Shown here: positions 12,204 through 22,989 of the stretch, piece after piece
How the letters are laid out: every line of letters starts with the position of its first letter
Numbering within the stretch: position 1 is the first letter of the stretch
Assembly: GCA_018398765.1 (NCBI GenBank)
Contig: JAHBMJ010000874.1
Span: forward strand, 39,095 to 92,563
DNA: 53,469 bases
Reading direction: 5' to 3'
Source of the DNA: Chromera velia
Taxonomy: Eukaryota; Sar; Chromeraceae
The notes under the pieces: generated by a model
What the model was told of the DNA's origin: nothing
The model's input: the letters and a program-made list of their open reading frames with translations, nothing else
The model's database searches: none
Translations under genes and position numbers: made by a program

Positions 12204-12961
12204 AAGGAAAAAAGCAGAAAAGCAGACGAACAGACTGACAGATGGACAGCCATACAGACAAGCAGACACAGAGATGGACAATTCCGGCTCCTTCAGCAAA
12301 TGAATGACGAACTGACCGCTCAAATACAACGGACACGCTAATTTGATGACCATCCTCGGAGGACATCCCGACATTTGCTGTCCATCCATGCAGCTCAGGA
12401 TAAAGGGTAACCCCTGCCTGAATGCACAAGACACAAGAGGCAGACTGATCTAAATCGGAGTTTCTTTCTTTGAAGCTCGTCTCTCCATTCTCATTCTGCC
12501 TTTTTCGGGTTTGATTTTTTACTTTCTCCTTTTTTCTTTTTCCCTTTCCTCTCTTGATGTAGGATTTTTTTCTCACCTGCTTGCTCGTCTCGTTGCAGAA
12601 GGTATTTTGATAAAGCCTTCGCATTTGAATCAGCAGATTTCTGCACTAGCTGACTGACCTCAACAGGCTGTACAGTGATGCTTTCCTCAATCGAGGGCAA
12701 GATGTCATCTCCCTGGACCACTTGCGAGGTGCCGGGCGAAGAGGCGACGGGCGTGACAGTAAAAGTGGAAGAGCCGTCGTCACGCTGGAGGAGGAGCGCC
12801 TGGACGGTGAAGTCAATCGAATACCTGAGAGAAGAGGAGAGGAAAACCGGGTTCGTTTTGTGTATATTTCTACTCAATTTTTGCTTCCTCTTCTCTCGCG
12901 CATCTTTCGCACATCACAGCGAAGAAGAGGACTCTTTTGGACACTGCGATGTCTTCGTCTC

Positions 12962-13000
<39 letters not shown>

Positions 13001-15860
13001 CTCCTTTCCTTGCTCCCTCCCTTTCTTCCTTTCTTCCTTCCATCCCACTTTCCCTCCTTTCTTCCTTTCTCTCCTCCAGTCAATGACTCATTCTTTTTTT
13101 TGTCTCTCTTTCTTTCTCTCTTTTTTTCTTTTTTTTCCTTTCACACTTCTTTCTTTCCTTCCTGTCTCCCGTTCTTGCTTGCCTGCTTGCTTCTGTCCTC
13201 TTCTTCACCGGAATCAGCTTTGAACCCCTCTATTGATCCATTGCCATCAAATACGTTTGAGAAAAGGAAACATGAAAGGAGCTTCAACACAGACGCCCCG
13301 GCAGGCAGAACCCCTACATGGGTTTTGCTGCCTCGCACGCAAGAGAAGAAGCAGGGAGAGGAAGGGAGGAAAGGACAGACGCGAAAGGAGGCTTCATGTG
13401 ATGCTACACGCATCGGAGGCAACACGAGAAAACAACCTTGATATTGAGACTGACGAAGCCACATAGGTACAAAAATACTCAGACGGGGCAAGGAAGTCAG
13501 TCGGCCACAACGCAACAAACACCTCATCAAAGCTCCCGAACGCCCTGTATGCATGTATGCCTGGTTGTCGAAAAGATGATCATGCAGGGACCACTCTATG
13601 GCCGCTTTCTTGGCTGACTGCCTGAATGCCCCCCGGCTGACTGAGTGCCTGACTGGACGACCCGCCTTCCTTCTTGGTGATTCGCTGCCACATGCAGAGT
13701 CCAGCCGCTCTGTGCGGGGTCAAACCGCATGCACACCCCCTTTACACGCACATGAAAGAAAAAAACCCGTAGTTGCAGAGAGGAGAGGCAACAGAACGGA
13801 AGGGATGACACGAAGACAACAGTACGCGGTCCGCGTAGGGGCGGTTCTCCCTGAGGAGAGGAGGGAAGAAGTCAGATCTGAAGCTCCTTAGAGACAATTT
13901 GAAAGAGCACGAAGAAGTAGGGACTGCCTTGGGGCGCAGTCTTCCTCAATACCGCGAGAGGACAAACTTCCTGCAATACGTCAGTGCGTCGTGCCTGAGT
14001 TCACTCACAGGCATTGAACACCACTGATGCATGCACTCTCAGCCCGACGGACGGACGGACGGAGGGACGAGGGAGGGACGGGAGGAGGGACTGACCGATC
14101 GAAAGGGTAGTAGAAGAGGGGACTGTTGGCGCTGAGGAGATACTCTGCGGCTTGTTCCTGCACGCAAAGAGGAAGCAGGAAGGGAGGGAGGGAGGGAGAG
14201 AGGGAGGGGAAAATAAAGAAACATGCCTTGCTGACCAGCGCAACCCTAGACTGATCGACAAATCAATATGCATGCGTATTTGAACACTTACATGCAGAGC
14301 ACAAACCTCAAGAAGGATTGAAGGAAGTCGCAGATCCATCCTTCTTGCACGTGCACGTGCTCGCACCGGAAATAAAATAATGCAGTGAGAAATGGGCAAA
14401 TCACTGCTCTTGGTGAGTGTATAGACGAAAGTATGAAGAACCTGATTGAGCTACAGGAATCAAAGGACATTGCCTGCCTTTGTGTCTGACAGGCAGATAA
14501 TGGAACTCATGAGATTGAAATACAGTGTCTTAAGGAATGTTTGGGTGACTCAGAAGAAGTAGAATAGAGCACGCAATTCAAAATGAATACACCAAGACTA
14601 CAAAGAAAAGAAAAGAAAAGAAAAGGAAAGAAGAGACGAGAAAAGGAAAGGATAGCAAAGGAAAAGCAGAGAAAAGAAGAGCTAGAAAGAACAGAAAGAC
14701 CTCCAGAGGATCCCCACTATTCAGCACAATGCTTGTAGACCCCAGAGGAATCACAAGGCTCTGTCCGCCGGTAAGCTGCACAAGTCCCAGTTGAGCCATC
14801 TTCGACGTGTCCCCTCCGAAGCCCAGGGAGACAGTCACGTCACACGTGCGACCAGCAGGGTTGATGTCACTCACTACCTGCAGGGAATGCGATCGAGCCA
14901 AGCACTTCCCGTTGGAATGCAGATCGATCTGCTGTATCCTCATTTGTAGTGCACCCATATGCATGCAGCGCATGAAGGGATCAAGGCAGGAAGCAGACGC
15001 TGCATGCCAACCTGCCGCACAGAGAAACGACACACACGCCGTGTAACTTTTCCCTCTGCGACAGAGTTGGTCTTTCTTGTAGCTTGTCATCATTGGCTCT
15101 TCAGAATATCGGATTGAATGATAGATGGATGGATGGATGGATGTATCGAGGGGCCGGGGAGGTACAATTGATCGACTGACTGACAGCTTCTCTCGATCTG
15201 TGTTTTGAAAGACGAAGCTCACTCAAACGGGCAGCCTCGGCCTCTCTCACGCCCCACCTCTTTTTATTCCTCCTTGCCTCTCTCGACGTTCTTGCAGTGC
15301 AGCCTTGCAAGCCTACCCAGCAGCCGTCTCTGACTCTAATAAGTCCGTGGAGAAAGTGACCGTCAGCGTCGATCTACGTCTATGTACAGCTGTGTGACCG
15401 ATCCAAATGGAAGCCCTGAACACCGGCTTGCCGATCAACCCAAAATAAAAAGTCTACCCCCCACACAGAAAGTGAGAATCCAACTCAGAAGACAAATCGA
15501 AGCAAACAAATGGTTTTCTTTTCACACGTACGCGCAATTCTTGTTGGCGTTTGTTTTCTCATTTCAAGCTAGATAGATCGAAAAAGTAAAATAGAGTCGG
15601 ACCGGCGACGAAGAGAAGAGAAGAGACGGACGGACCATTGTGGCTGTAATTTGGTCCTTGTCGCTGGCCGACGAGACTGCAAACACGAAGCAGCAGGTTT
15701 GTGGCAATTTCACCTTGTCTCCCTCCATTTCCTTCTTTTGTCGTTCTCTCGTGCTTGTTCTTTCGTTTTTGTTTCCTTTCTTTTCTTTCTCTTCTATTTC
15801 TTTATTTATTTGTCTACTTGTTTGTCTGTCGGGCTGTCGGTCTGTTTGTTTGTTTGTCTA

Positions 15861-15891
<31 letters not shown>

Positions 15892-16936
15892 TTCTGTCTG
15901 TCTGTCTGTCTGTCTGTTTGTTTGTTTGTTTGTTTGTTTGTTTGTCTGTTTGTTTGCTTGTTTGTCTCTTTGTCTCTTTGTTCACTTGGCCTTTCGCGAA
16001 AACTGACTACTTTCATGCGGGTAGGTGAACGGTGAGTTTTCCCTCTGGGCGATCTTGCTCATCTGCAGAATGCTCCAGCAAGAATTAAGCGTGCGGGGAG
16101 GCAGTGCAAACTGCTTCACAAATAGCGAGAGTAAAGACGGAACGGGAGACTTTGATGGACAGGCAGACAGACAGCCAGGCAGACAGTCGGACAGATATAT
16201 AGAGAGACAAAGTGTGTCTCAGGCAACCGGTGACCCACATCAACCGACAGGCAGACCGACAAACAGTCTCACCGGGGGGTCGACAGGGAAAGATCGGGGC
16301 GAACAGGCGCATGCAGACAGACACAAGCGGGGGCACACAGGCAGACCTGCAGGCACCGACAGAAAGAGAGAAAAGCTACATGAATGGTTCTTTTTTCCTC
16401 TCTTTCTCTTCTTTTCTGTTGACGTCAATCCACGAATAGTCAACAAGACAGAAAAAGAGAAGGGCAGTGAGTAGGTCATAAGCAGAGGAAGCGAACAAAC
16501 AGAAATGATGATCTGGTACAACGGAAAAAAGGCCACCCACCTTTCCTCAAACGCGCGCGCATGCACTCGCACATACATTCGCACTCGCCGAGGGGGGGGG
16601 TTCTACCGGGCAACGAGTGCAAATAAAATTAAGAGAGAGAGGGAGGGAGGGAACAAAGGGCAAAATCTGCTTGGCAGACGCAAAGTAGAGACTGACCTCG
16701 AAGTAAGTCGGTGTGATGAGGATGACGAGAAGAGCCACCCACGCAAGGCAACAGCCCCCGAGGAAGGAAGACGGGCGGTTCAGTCGACAGCATTGCCCCC
16801 TCTTGGCACGCTGGATGAGCGTAAGCTTCCTCTTGTTTGTTCGGAGTGACCTTTTTCCTTCGTCTCCAGGCTTCTCAATCGCTTGTGTATTCCCTGCCAG
16901 CATGATAAGCAGAAGAAAGACAAATATTCGCCGCAT
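10454..16936 (-). CDS. DUF4436-family membrane protein, ten exons, 427 aa
   Basis: The coding exons, in order, are 16936-16697, 16062-16011, 15676-15636, 14877-14701, 14157-14096, 12824-12577, 12413-12317, 11798-11634, 11232-11172 and 10594-10454. All nine junctions keep phase and every intron is GT-AG. The protein has N-terminal hydrophobic segments (about 3-17 and 60-77). An extracellular beta-type domain follows, with ISSASDKDQITATM, VVSDINPAG and the family signature YYPFDRY (186-192). Next come three TM helices (about 310-335, 345-360, 382-400), with DVPTVGVSVDFLSYYW before the last, and an acidic Glu-rich tail. This matches the DUF4436 layout: N-terminal TM, YPFDRY domain, three C-terminal TMs. 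The biochemical role of DUF4436 is unknown. Start uncertainty: a good acceptor (tcatgctggcag) lies inside exon 1, so residues 1-15 may instead be intron. Confidence 0.85.
10752..10800. repeat. CA/GA microsatellite in last DUF4436 intron
   Basis: An (AC)n block runs straight into (AG)n. The whole intron 10595-11171 is purine-rich on the plus strand (GAAAG/GGAAG repeats to about 10985). Confidence 0.8.
11884..11918. repeat. (CTGA)n tetranucleotide run
   Basis: A perfect tetranucleotide tract lies within the DUF4436 intron 11799-12316. On the gene strand it reads (TCAG)n, the same unit that follows several GTCAGT splice donors in this window. Confidence 0.8.
12085..12196. repeat. GAA/GGA/GA microsatellite cluster
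   Basis: Consecutive (AGA)n, (GGA)n and (GA)n tracts lie in the same DUF4436 intron. Long Arg/Glu or Ser/Leu frames over it are repeat translations. Confidence 0.8.
12964..13190. repeat. CT/CTTT microsatellite cluster
   Basis: (CT)n followed by CTTT/CCTT repeats lies in the DUF4436 intron 12825-14095. Confidence 0.8.
15830..15985. repeat. TCTG/TTTG tetranucleotide tract
   Basis: (TCTG)n grades into (TTTG)n in the DUF4436 intron 15677-16010. Confidence 0.8.
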
Positions 16937-18501
16937 CAGCAATTTGAAGCAGTCATCAACAGAGAAACTCAGGCAGAAACACACACTTGCACACGCCAGA
17001 CTCCTCTAGACGAACCCCCCCCGGCCTGCATGCCCACCTCGTTCTGGACCGCTTGCTCCTCATATTCTTCTGTCCGATGAAGTTCGTTCGCACAATTCCC
17101 CCCAACAACCGAAACTGGTAACCGGGGGTCGTGTGAGGGTGCAGACAAACCCACGGATTGGACAGGGGTCTGCATAGTGCGCATTGCCTCTGCCTTGCCT
17201 GGAACTCCAGCTGACATGCACTGTGTCACCTGGGTCAACTTTGCCGACAAGGGAGTATTTAGCTGTCGACGGTAACAGACACTTCTCTACAGCACAAAAC
17301 CGTGTATATGTAGATGGATTCTTCGACAGCCACCCAAAACGCCAGACGTACAACAAAGAGCCGCTATTCCCAGCAAAATGACACAAGCCCTGTGCACAGC
17401 TATACTTGGACGACAAGCACGCCTGCATGCAGTCACGCCTCTATTTACAACACTCAACTGTGATTTCTTATCGCCTCTCCATGTGATCAATTGCATGCAT
17501 GTGTCACACTGTCCGTCTCTCGATCTGCATGCATCCATGCGCATATATACGCATACCCTGGACATTAATTTGTGGCCATTTGTATGGCTTGACTTTCTTT
17601 TTCTTTTCTGCAGGCCTTCATACAGGACTTGGGCCGGCCCCGACCGACAAGCATGCGCCGTGGTGGGGGGGGACGCCGTCGTCACCTGGTGCCCTCTGCA
17701 TGCATGGATGCAGAGAACGTATACGCACTCATTCATGCATTGTTCATCTGCATGTTCGTTTTCTTTCTTGCTCCATACGGACTGACTGATTATATCTGAC
17801 TACGGTGCCTGGACTTCTGTCAATCTATGCAATACTCTGGTAGTGAGAAAGTGTGTATGAGAAATGAGTAAACAAGTTGTTAGAAAACAAAACAACGAGT
17901 AAACGGATAGGTAGCAACAGCATGTGTTGCTTGCTCTTACTTAACTAGGGAGACGACCCTATCTTACCCCACCTCATGCTCAGGCAGGCTGGTCAGTAAA
18001 AGGGAAAGATGGTCTTAGATTGGTCTCGCACACCTAGGCACGCATAGAATGGCCACAAATTAATGTCAAGGGTATACGCATGCATGTTTTAAGTCCTCTT
18101 ATGGTATTAATTGAGGGCCCGGATCTGTATTGAGTGCTTTTTTTTTTGCATGTGAAAATTTAAAAATCGTAATTAATTATAATATTCTCTGCACGCGTAG
18201 CGAGATTTTTTTGAACTGTATGAACTGCATGGTACTGTAGACGGCCAATTTACAATTAACATATGCATGCAGTTGAGTCAAACGTCCTGAATACGCTTGC
18301 AGGCTGATCAAATTACTGATTGAAGTAAAGTATATTGGATCATTAAAGTAGAAACACTCATTGAAGTGAAAACCTGTTGTGACCTTGAAGCATATAGACA
18401 GTGTCTGGCGCAACTGTTGCATATGCGCTGTTGCACAATGCGGTCCATCTAGTGGGTCTGTGCGGGGCTGCTGCATGTTTCTTGTGGTTTGTTGGTCTAA
18501 A
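16937..18501. other. Divergent upstream region with inverted repeat
   Basis: Minus-strand 17250-17033 has a protein-like open frame ending QAVQNE before a gtgggc donor-like site. It could be a 5' exon, but its phase does not fit the DUF4436 exon 1, so no gene is called. A pair of inverted repeats (17540-17580 and 18048-18085) is listed separately. Many TGCATGC motifs occur between 17400 and 17530. No other gene seen. Confidence 0.4.
17540..18086. repeat. Inverted repeat pair, about 40-bp arms
   Basis: Left arm 17540-17580 ends cattaatttgtggccatt. Right arm 18048-18086 begins aatggccacaaattaatg. The arms are near-perfect reverse complements for over 30 bp, including an ATACCCT(G/T)GACATTAAT core, and are separated by about 470 bp. 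The interval contains no transposase. It could be a small non-autonomous element or an ancient inversion or duplication. Confidence 0.6.
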
Positions 18502-19100
18502 TATGATCTGGCAATCCGAGAGCGTGTAGTTGACCTGTGGCTGCAAGACCTTCTTCTCCAAGAGATCTCGAACCTGTTTAGGCCCTCACAACAGACCCTC
18601 TGATACTGGATCAATCGCTACATGGAGTATGGAGACGTGAGAAGCCTGAATAACAACATGCGTTTTCTACTGTTCACCGGTCTGGACGAGAATGAAGTCT
18701 TTACGTTGGTATTTGAAAGGCCAGGGGAAAGCCTGGAAAAGTATTGACGTCTCGGCTACCACACCTGGGTGACATTTCCTGACATGTCCTTGGTCGATGC
18801 TTCTTTGAAGTTGGAATCACGCAACGGCGCCTTCACACGTTTGCATTAGAAAGAAAGAAGCGTAATCTGGTAGATTGGGCAGACAGCGTATGGGGACTAC
18901 CAGTAAAAGCTTTTGTTTGGATTGATGAAACCAGATTTTGGCCGTCTGACAGTGTATGAACCTGGGGATACTCGGTGAGAGGAAGTCTGCCTGTGAAAGC
19001 GTACGGGTACTCTAGAATAGCCGGCCCAAAGAATGAATCTCATCAGTGCTATATCCTTCAACCAAAATGAAAAGTCGGCGGCAGACATTGGTTCTGAGAC
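18502..19100 (+). pseudogene. IS630/Tc1-type DDE transposase relic
   Basis: The frame starts YDLAIRERVVDLWLQ...EISNLFRPSQQT, a helix-turn-helix of the IS630/Tc1 type. A stop follows, then YWINRYMEYGDVR. Later comes GITQRRLHTFALERKKRN and VFVWIDETRFWP, then TWGYSVRGSLPVKAYGY. This is the first catalytic Asp region (IDE) and the following WxxxG segment of DDE transposases. There are in-frame stops at about 18601, 18947 and 19067, and a frame change near 18770. The second half of the catalytic core (DNxxxH and the last acidic residue) is missing. Function is lost. No terminal inverted repeats were identified with confidence. Confidence 0.75.
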
Positions 19101-19256
19101 GGTGACGGGAGAGTCTTTTATTTTTTGATACAGGCACTTCATCGCGTGTAAGAAGCTTTTGTGTGCCCCGTGACCCCATGGTTTCAGGTCGACATCCGTC
19201 TCGTACCGTCTCCATCCGTCTCATACATTCCGTCTCTCATGATCGATTGATGCTGT

Positions 19257-19265
19257 CTATATAAG
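19257..19265 (+). promoter_or_regulatory. TATA-like box upstream of the kinase gene
   Basis: The text ctatataag lies about 165 bp before the ATG at 19429, in an otherwise unremarkable leader. Position and sequence fit a TATA element; there is no direct evidence of use. Confidence 0.35.
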
Positions 19266-20202
19266 AAAGACTTTACAGGACGTCAAGCTCTCTACAATTC
19301 TTTCTTGATAGTGCAGATTCAAACTGACTGAGAGATAAGTAGATTGTATTTGTCGTAGAAGTTAAAATTCTTGCCTAACTGACGCTTTGTATCGCTTTGT
19401 GCTGAGATTGACTAGGAGATTGATTAAGATGGAGGCAAGAGACTCTTGCGTCGGTGGTGGTGAAATTCCCTCTCTGGTGCAAGCGACGGGCAGGGGTTGT
19501 CATAAGTCGCTTCGGTCGGTAGGTATGGGGAAGGACATCATTGGACCAAACCACCCTCTAGCCCTCAAGTTCCCTGAGGGGCAGTTTGACGAAACTCTAC
19601 TGATGGTGCTTGAACGGACGTTCGAGCTCCGGGTCGAAGCAATTGGTAAGGGGGCCTCAGGATCTGTCCACAAAGTGAGAGAGGTGGGAGAAGAGATGGG
19701 GGATGGGTTGTAGGTCCTGGCTGTAGAGAAGATTGAAGTGGGGTCCAATCCCGTGGAAGAGTGGTGGGTCTCGCAGGTGACGTGGGAGGTAGAGCTCATA
19801 GAAACTCTGTGGCATGCACCCCCACCTCCTTCATGCAGTCTGCGCTGCCCGTACAGGCACTACTCTCTTCATCGTGATGCCTCTTATAGCTGGAGGGGCC
19901 CTCCAAAAGTGGAGGAAAGACCAAGGAACGCGCATACTCCTGGACCAGCAAGTCAAGCACTTCGTGCGACAGCTGGCCCAAGCCCTTACATTTCTGTACT
20001 GGAGTCGGGTCTTTCATAGAGATTTCACAGAGACATCAAACTGGTCTGTCTGTCAGACTGGCAGCTCAGCCTGTTTATCTGTCTCTCTCATCCTCTTTGT
20101 CTTTCTTTTTCCCAATGATGACAGTGCTGGTCATGCTGTCTGAGGGGTGACTAATCATTCTTCGTTTTTCTTTCTTAGAATTTTTTGTTTTCTTCTATCT
20201 GT

Positions 20203-20386
20203 CTTCCTTCCTTCTTTTATTCCGTCCTTCCTTCTTTCTTTCCTTCCTTACTTCCTTCCTTCCTTCCTTCCTTCCTTCCTCTCTCTCTCTCTGTGTGTGT
20301 ATGTGTGTATGTATATGTATGTCTGTCTGTCTGTCTGTCTCCCTCTGCATCTCTTTCTTTCTTTCTTTCTTTCTTTCTTTTCTTTG

Positions 20387-20455
<69 letters not shown>

Positions 20456-20649
20456 CTTTTGTTCCTTCCAGGGACTTTCCTTTCTTTCTTCCGTCCTTTT
20501 TTCCTTCTTTTCTTCTTTTCTTCCTTCCTTCTGTCTTTTCTTCCTTCCTTCCTTCCATCTTTCCTTCTTTCATTCCTTCTTTCATTCCTTCTTTTTTTTT
20601 TTTTCTTTTTTTCTTTCCTTCCTTCCTTCCTTCCTTCTTTCCTTCCCCC

Positions 20650-20688
<39 letters not shown>

Positions 20689-20968
20689 TCCTTCCTTCCT
20701 TTCTTCCTTCTTTCCTTCCCCCCTTTCTTTCTTTCTTTCTTTCTTTTTTTCTTTCTTTCTTTCTTTCCTTCTTTCCTTCCTTGTTTCCTTCTTTCTTTCC
20801 TTCTTTCCTTCCCCCTTTTTTTTCTTTCTTTTTTTTTTTCTTTCCTTCCTTCTTCCCTTCCTTCCTTCTTTCTTTCTTTCCTTCCCTCATTTTTTCTTTC
20901 CTTCCTTCCTTCCTTCCCTCCTTTTCTCTTTCCTTTTTTCCTTCCTTGCTTGCTTGCTTTCTTGCGCA
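20203..20968. repeat. CTTT/CCTT/CT microsatellite filling a kinase intron
   Basis: About 770 bp of imperfect TTCC, TTTC and CT repeats, with short TG and TCTG inserts near 20290-20345, occupy almost the whole intron before the exon at 21003. Long Phe/Leu/Ser or Lys/Arg/Glu frames across it are artefacts. Confidence 0.9.
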
Positions 20969-21354
20969 TTCCTTCGCGATAATTCCAAATAAATGGTTGC
21001 AGGCCAACATTCTGCTGGACCGGGATGGCTCCGTGAAGCTCTTGGACATGGGCCTCGCTCAGTGTCTTAATAACCGTTACGGTGACACGGACGGCAGCTT
21101 TACCGCGGGAGTTGGGACATTTTACGTCAGTCTTTCCTCAATTTTAAAGACCTGTGGGACATATTGATGTCAAGTTGGAAACTTCTTACACGTACTCATT
21201 ACTTGGCCCGCTCAATTGCTGCATAAAGATATCAGCTCTTGTTTGCAGTTCCTCTTTCCTGATTCTCTTCGGTCCCCTGCCCCTGTGTTTAAGTCAGTGT
21301 TTTCCCCGTGTTCATCGTCTCCTGTTTTCTCAGGCTTGTGCGATTGCGTTCCTA

Positions 21355-21786
21355 TACGAAGTTAGCATCGTCGCCTGGCGTTGCCACAGAGCTTCTGATC
21401 CATCCTTGTCCTCGAATGCAGTCGCGCCACCATCGGAATTGGAAATTGCATGCGCATGGAATTATTGATGCATGCAGAAAAAATAAAATTCAATCGAGAC
21501 TGCAAAATACAATACAAACAAGGACTGCATACTTTCCAGACAAACGGATCAGACACCGAAGAGAGGAGAAGGACAGACTGCCTAGAGTGATAGTGTATCC
21601 ATGTATGATGTACCGAGTGAACCTGATGGATCAAATGAAATACATAAACAGTGTAGGTGTTCTGTTTTGTGTCCAGTGATCGTAGGCATGTTCAAGGGCG
21701 GATCTATCGGTGAGTAGAAGTCTGTATATCCATCCATCTTTCCATCCTTCCAGTAGCCTAAGGCAGATTTCTATAGGACTTCTTAG
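21355..21786 (+). repeat. Left LTR
   Basis: It starts tacgaagttagc and ends ttcttag, just before the primer-binding-site candidate. It matches 26326-26751 along its whole length, apart from scattered substitutions and a small gap near 21760. The ends are not the usual TG...CA. Confidence 0.75.
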
Positions 21787-21820
21787 TGGGCTCCCAGGCG
21801 CGGGCTTGCAAACCGGCGGA

Positions 21821-22524
21821 ATGGACGATCTCGAAGAGGAGAGAGGAGGGAAGAAATCAGTTTTCCCAAGCCTGTCTGCAGAACAGGAATGGACGTACGA
21901 AAAATGGAGGTTGGACTGCTTGGTGAAGAGAGACGGGTCGGCAGCATACCATGCAATACCCACAGTAAAAGGGAAAGCTTTATGGGAGGTGGACCAGCTC
22001 AAAGCGGCGATCAAAGGTCCCCTGGAACCCATGACGAGAGAGTGGCAGTCAAGGCGGTTATGCAGATGTACTATGACAGCAAGATTCTTGATGAGAACAA
22101 CAATGTGGACCCAGAAGCATACAAAGATAAGGTGTGGGAGGCAATCAAAGACAAGAGACAAGTGGCCCAGTATATTTAATAAAAGAAAGTCAGAAGATCG
22201 TGGGGGAATCTAGGCAGTGTGGCAGGGAAAGCAGTATGGACAACTTAACCCCGAAGGCTTCTTGCCACAGCCTAATGACTGATGACCCTCGCAGGCAGAT
22301 GCAGCATGACCCTCAGCAGCGAAGAGGCAGCATGCTATGTACAAGATGGACTCCCTCAACTGCTGGTGTCCACCCTCCATAACGGGATAAAGGTGGACTA
22401 CAATAAGTATGAGGAGTTAATCAAGGCCATTAGGGAGGAGATTGATGAGCATGGAGAAGATTTTTTTGCAAGGTGGGAATCAGAGGGGGAGAGGACAGAA
22501 CGAGAAACTTACTTACAGCAATAG
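21821..22524 (+). pseudogene. Copia Gag-like region
   Basis: An ATG at 21821 opens MDDLEEERGGKK, then SAEQEWTYEKWRLDCLVKRDG, the Trp-containing start typical of Copia Gag. The frame is lost near 22080, where a neighbouring frame continues (MQMYYDSKILDENNNVDPEAY). Another at 22282-22524 carries an acidic helical segment (YEELIKAIREEIDEHGEDF). No zinc knuckle was seen. The frame changes mean it is not functional. Confidence 0.55.
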
Positions 22525-22989
22525 AAAAGAGTCAGAGAGAAAAAGGAAGTCGGAGTAAGAGCAGAGGACGATGAGCCAGCACTGATCTGGCAGATTGCGT
22601 GAGACTCTCACAAACAGAGCAATACCATACTTACCCAGACCCTCTCGACCTTCACTTATCCGCAGAACCCTGTATGGATCCAGCATTCCTAAACAGCAGC
22701 ACAGCAGCCCATGGGTTAGACTGAAGCAAACTATGTTGAAGGGGTCGGGGTCCCTCCTAGGGGCCAACCAGGCTACCATCGACAACCAGAGAGACGCAAT
22801 TGGCCAAGGGCAGGAGGACAGATGAATAGGGAGCTGGGGCAATAGAGAGAGGATAGGAGGCCAAACTTCTGATCGCCACCACAGGATGGAGGGTGCTTAG
22901 GGTATGGTTATTGGACAAGGGGTCCGTACGACGGTTTGGGCCCACCTGGAAGGGTGGTGAACATGGGAGAGAGAACAGGCATCAAGCAG

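Noticed and set aside
15185-15290. Possible extra DUF4436 exon (basic REARRNKKRW segment ending before gtcagt)
   Set aside because: Its entry would need a 26-nt intron. Joining exon 15676-15636 directly to 14877-14701 gives the expected family sequence (ITATM-VVSDINPAG) in phase.
17378-17785. 135-codon plus-strand frame
   Set aside because: It overlaps the inverted-repeat region, has no domain, no splice support and repeat-like TGCATGC content.
19675-19713. A 39-nt intron in the kinase (gtgaga...tag)
   Set aside because: Removing it would keep phase, but the segment itself reads as kinase-like loop sequence with one stop at its end. A CAG-to-TAG nonsense change is simpler, given the other defects. 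It remains possible.
20147-21167. Four frames of 250-290 codons (Phe/Leu/Ser or Lys/Arg/Glu) over the CTTT tract
   Set aside because: They translate a microsatellite inside the kinase intron. Only 21003-21125 is coding.
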